Assembly: GCA_937877595.1 (NCBI GenBank) | Contig: CALFIY010000065.1 | Location: 1-8,611, forward strand | Source of the DNA: an uncultured Prevotella sp. | GTDB taxonomy: Bacteria > Bacteroidota > Bacteroidia > Bacteroidales > Bacteroidaceae | Reading direction: 5' to 3' | DNA length: 8,611 nucleotides | Part shown: positions 6,821 through 8,611 of the stretch, in pieces | Numbering within the stretch: position 1 is the first letter of the stretch | Layout: each line of letters starts with the position of its first letter | Translations under genes and position numbers: made by a program | The notes under the pieces: model-generated | Seen by the model: the letters and a program-made list of their open reading frames with translations, nothing else | What the model was told of the DNA's origin: nothing | The model's database searches: none

Positions 6821-7618
6821 TTATATCTGGTCGTAGAAGTTGTTGTATGCATCGCCGAAGTCTTCCCCTGGATATGCCAGTGTCGGGATTTTCTTCTCCT
6901 GTGCGTATTTCATCAGTGTCTCGCTGACGTCGGCATTTGCAGCCACCACGCCGTCGCTGTAGTCAATGGCCAGTTTGCCGAGTTCTTCAAAGTCGAAGTT
7001 GTCGCTGTATTTTTTCAGCAGGCTTGCCTTTGCGTCGCGATATGGCAGACATCTCTTGAAATTTGTGCCGAGTTCAGAGTTGAGGCTGTTGGTGAAGAGC
7101 GATGTCACCACCTTGGCATTTGCAAACCATGGCTCGTCGTGGTATGCCGTCTTAATGTACAGTGGCACCACTGCGCCCATCCATCCCTGTACATGGATGA
7201 TGTCCGGCGCCCAGCGCAACTTCTTCACCGTCTCAAGCACGCCGCGTGCAAAGAAGATGGCGCGCTCGCCGTTGTCGGGATAGTCGCTGCCAGCCTCGTC
7301 GACGGTCATCTGGCGCTTTGAGAAGTAGTCGTCGTTGTCGATGAAGTACACCTGGATGCGCGTGCCTGCTATGGAGGCAACCTTGATGATGAGCGGATGG
7401 TCGGTATCATCAATGATAAGATTGATGCCCGACAGGCGAATCACTTCATGCAACTGTCCGCGACGCTCATTGATGGTGCCCCATTTGGGCATGAATGTAC
7501 GGATTTCGTGACCGCGTTCCTGAATGGCCTGTGGCACAGCCTTGCCCATTACGGAAAGTTCACTCTCGGGTACGTAGGGTATCGTCTCCTGGTTGATAAA
7601 CAGAATTTTCTTTGCCAT
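6821..7618 (-). CDS. Half-length glycogen/starch synthase-like protein (GT5 N-terminal domain only)
   Basis: This 265-residue protein aligns with the N-terminal Rossmann domain of bacterial glycogen synthase GlgA: KILFINQETIPY at the start, PQAIQERGHEIRTFMPKWG, and PDIIHVQGWMGAVVPLYIK. It stops where that domain ends. The C-terminal domain, which binds the nucleotide sugar in GT-B enzymes, is absent. Known GlgA motifs are also lost. The KTGG loop is PESE (residues 17-20), HAHDW is HVQGW, and the later T-I-H-N segment reads SLFT. Synthase activity is therefore unlikely, despite the usual database name. The start is ATG 7618 (MAKKILF), downstream of a TACCTTTGC promoter box. An in-frame extension to 7735 runs through that promoter and is rejected. 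It is the first gene of a probable unit with the DUF4270-type lipoprotein and the 43-aa protein, and it is divergent from panC. Its real role is unknown; sugar-nucleotide sensing or a scaffold is possible. Confidence 0.85.
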   Translation of the reverse strand: MAKKILFINQETIPYVPESELSVMGKAVPQAIQERGHEIRTFMPKWGTINERRGQLHEVIRLSGINLIIDDTDHPLIIKVASIAGTRIQVYFIDNDDYFSKRQMTVDEAGSDYPDNGERAIFFARGVLETVKKLRWAPDIIHVQGWMGAVVPLYIKTAYHDEPWFANAKVVTSLFTNSLNSELGTNFKRCLPYRDAKASLLKKYSDNFDFEELGKLAIDYSDGVVAANADVSETLMKYAQEKKIPTLAYPGEDFGDAYNNFYDQI

Positions 7619-7637
7619 GTAATAATCTTTAATCCCT

Positions 7638-7646
7638 GCAAAGGTA
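7638..7646 (-). promoter_or_regulatory. Leftward -7 promoter box for the GT5-like gene
   Basis: On the minus strand the sequence reads TACCTTTGC, a full match to the Bacteroidetes -7 consensus TAnnTTTGC. It lies 19 bases ahead of the ATG at 7618, so the leader would be only about 10-15 nt. No good TTTG is found 19-21 bases upstream. The nearest TTTG is about 11 bases away, so the -33 element is weak or an activator may help. This box would drive the GT5-like, DUF4270-type and 43-aa genes together. Confidence 0.55.
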
Positions 7647-7712
7647 CGAAAAAAATACAAAGAAACCGACTGTTTTCTACAACATTTAAGTATTTTTAGC
7701 CACGTTTGTGTA

Positions 7713-7721
7713 TATTTTTGC
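7713..7721 (+). promoter_or_regulatory. Candidate distal -7 box for panC
   Basis: TATTTTTGC matches TAnnTTTGC in full, but no TTTG stands 19-21 bases upstream. Use of this box would give a leader of about 70 nt containing the 10-bp inverted repeat at 7721-7752, which it touches. The region is very AT-rich, so chance matches are likely. I rate it as a candidate only. Confidence 0.35.
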
Positions 7722-7752
7722 AACATTTTTTTCACATCTCATAAAAATGTTG
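7721..7752. repeat. Perfect 10-bp inverted repeat (operator-like) upstream of panC
   Basis: CAACATTTTT at 7721-7730 and AAAAATGTTG at 7743-7752 are exact reverse complements with a 12-base spacer. A further half-site, CAACATTT, occurs at 7680-7687, 41 bases before the first arm. The palindrome fits exactly between two candidate rightward -7 boxes (7713-7721 and 7753-7761). It could be a protein-binding operator or, if transcription starts upstream of it, an AT-rich hairpin in the leader. The pairing is seen directly; the function is inference. Confidence 0.5.
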
Positions 7753-7761
7753 TTATTTTGC
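7753..7761 (+). promoter_or_regulatory. Candidate proximal -7 box for panC
   Basis: TTATTTTGC differs at one position from TAnnTTTGC. TTTC at 7730-7733 lies 19 bases upstream, one base away from the TTTG -33 element. Transcription would begin near 7768, giving a leader of about 34 nt before ATG 7802. It directly abuts the inverted repeat at 7721-7752, so a protein bound there would cover this promoter. The spacing and leader length make it the more likely panC promoter of the two. Confidence 0.4.
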
Positions 7762-7801
7762 AGCCCAATTTGTTAACAGAGAGACAGAAACAGTACCAGA
7801 A

Positions 7802-8611
7802 ATGATAGTATTCAAAAAGATCGTCGACCTGCAAAACCAACTGTTCCTCGACCGCAAGGAGGGGAAGAGGGTGGGGCTTGTGCCAACCATGGGTGCGCTC
7901 CACGAGGGTCATGCCTCGCTGGTGAGGCGCAGCGTAGGCGAGAACGACATCACTGTAGTGTCGGTATTTGTCAACCCCACACAGTTTAACAACAAAGAGG
8001 ACCTCGCCAAATACCCGCGTAACATCCAACGTGACGCTGAACTGCTCAGCAGCATCGGAGCCGATTTCGTCTTTGCGCCGACACCAGAAGAGATGTACTC
8101 CGCCGAAGAGATGAACAACACCTTCTCTTTCGATTTCAACGGACTCGACCAAGTCATGGAGGGCAAGATGCGACCCGGACATTTCAACGGCGTTGTGCAG
8201 GTCGTCAGCCGGCTCTTCTACCTCATGCAGCCCGACAAAGCCTATTTCGGAGAGAAAGACTTCCAACAACTCGCTATCATCCATTATATGGTGGAGCGCA
8301 GCGAACTGGCAGGCACCTTCGGACAGTTGAAGATAGTGGACTGCCCCATCGTACGCGAGCCCTCCGGACTGGCACTCTCCAGCCGCAATGAACGTCTCTC
8401 CGAAGATGAGAAACGCACGGCACTGGCTATCTCCAAGACACTCTTCGAATCACTCCGATGGGCGAAAGAACCCGGCGCTACCGTTGCACAAGTCCAACAG
8501 CGCGTCATCGACACCATCAATGCCGTCAATGCCCTTGAAGTCGAATACTACGAGATAGTGGACCGCAAGACACTCCTGCCCACAACGACCTTCTCCAACG
8601 CCATCGGATGC
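7802..8611 (+). CDS. panC: Pantoate--beta-alanine ligase (pantothenate synthetase), 3' end outside the window
   Basis: PanC joins pantoate and beta-alanine with ATP, through a pantoyl-adenylate intermediate, to make pantothenate, the precursor of coenzyme A, in the cytoplasm. The 270 codons present carry the family's motifs. These are the nucleotide-binding PTMGALHEGH (residues 28-37, HIGH-like with H34 and H37), VFVNPTQF (56-63), MRPGHFNGVV (123-132), YFGEKDFQQL (148-157), and IVREPSGLALSSRN (183-196), which holds the KMSKS-like loop. The enzyme is usually about 280 residues, so only about a dozen residues are missing and the gene runs on past 8611 with no damage seen. ATG 7802 gives the usual MIVFKKIVDLQ start with a short AT-rich leader. 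It is divergent from the GT5-like gene. In related genomes panD often follows panC, which cannot be checked here. Confidence 0.96.
   Translation, partial: MIVFKKIVDLQNQLFLDRKEGKRVGLVPTMGALHEGHASLVRRSVGENDITVVSVFVNPTQFNNKEDLAKYPRNIQRDAELLSSIGADFVFAPTPEEMYSAEEMNNTFSFDFNGLDQVMEGKMRPGHFNGVVQVVSRLFYLMQPDKAYFGEKDFQQLAIIHYMVERSELAGTFGQLKIVDCPIVREPSGLALSSRNERLSEDEKRTALAISKTLFESLRWAKEPGATVAQVQQRVIDTINAVNALEVEYYEIVDRKTLLPTTTFSNAIGC

Noticed and set aside
6790..6852. Upstream ATG adding 21 residues to the DUF4270-type lipoprotein
   Set aside because: It would bury the signal peptide 21 residues inside the protein and overlap the preceding gene. The MKK start at 6789 gives a standard lipoprotein signal.
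7619..7735. N-terminal extension of the GT5-like protein to an ATG at 7735
   Set aside because: The added residues are Lys/Phe/Tyr-rich translation of an AT-rich promoter region, and they include the TACCTTTGC box itself.

Overview
The window reads as a chromosomal segment from a member of the Bacteroidota, most likely order Bacteroidales and plausibly a Prevotella-like organism with moderate GC. The basis is threefold: promoters of the Bacteroidetes type (TTTG then TAnnTTTGC), starts with little or no Shine-Dalgarno sequence, and a DUF4270-type lipoprotein next to a half-length glycogen-synthase-like protein and a divergent panC. No tRNA, rRNA, CRISPR array or insertion sequence was recognised.

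Bases 1-551 hold no intact gene. A degraded AraC-family regulator remnant lies at about 308-459. It keeps an unmistakable second helix-turn-helix C-terminus, but split by a frameshift. The stretch before it (1-307) has only broken, Asp/Gly-rich reading frames, a small hairpin and an imperfect direct repeat. A consensus promoter at 488-519 then serves the first intact gene.

Bases 552-5123 carry three plus-strand genes that may form one transcription unit. They are a soluble receiver-plus-histidine-kinase protein (381 aa), GalE UDP-glucose 4-epimerase (345 aa) and a UvrD/PcrA-type SF1A helicase (760 aa). The gap between galE and the helicase is mostly one long, nearly perfect stem-loop.

Bases 5152-7618 carry three minus-strand genes, transcribed from right to left: a degenerate GT5 (starch/glycogen synthase N-terminal) protein of 265 aa, a DUF4270-type lipoprotein of 493 aa with a probable surface-export signal, and a very small basic protein of 43 aa. 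The last converges on the helicase gene with a 28-bp gap.

Bases 7619-7801 form a divergent control region with a -7 box facing left, two candidate -7 boxes facing right, and a 10-bp inverted repeat exactly between the two rightward boxes. panC (pantoate--beta-alanine ligase) starts at 7802 and leaves the window about a dozen codons before its expected end.

Most of this is conserved housekeeping context. The parts that deserve a second look are the catalytically degenerate half-glycosyltransferase and its lipoprotein partner, the tiny gene after them, the palindrome ahead of panC, and the hairpin between galE and the helicase.
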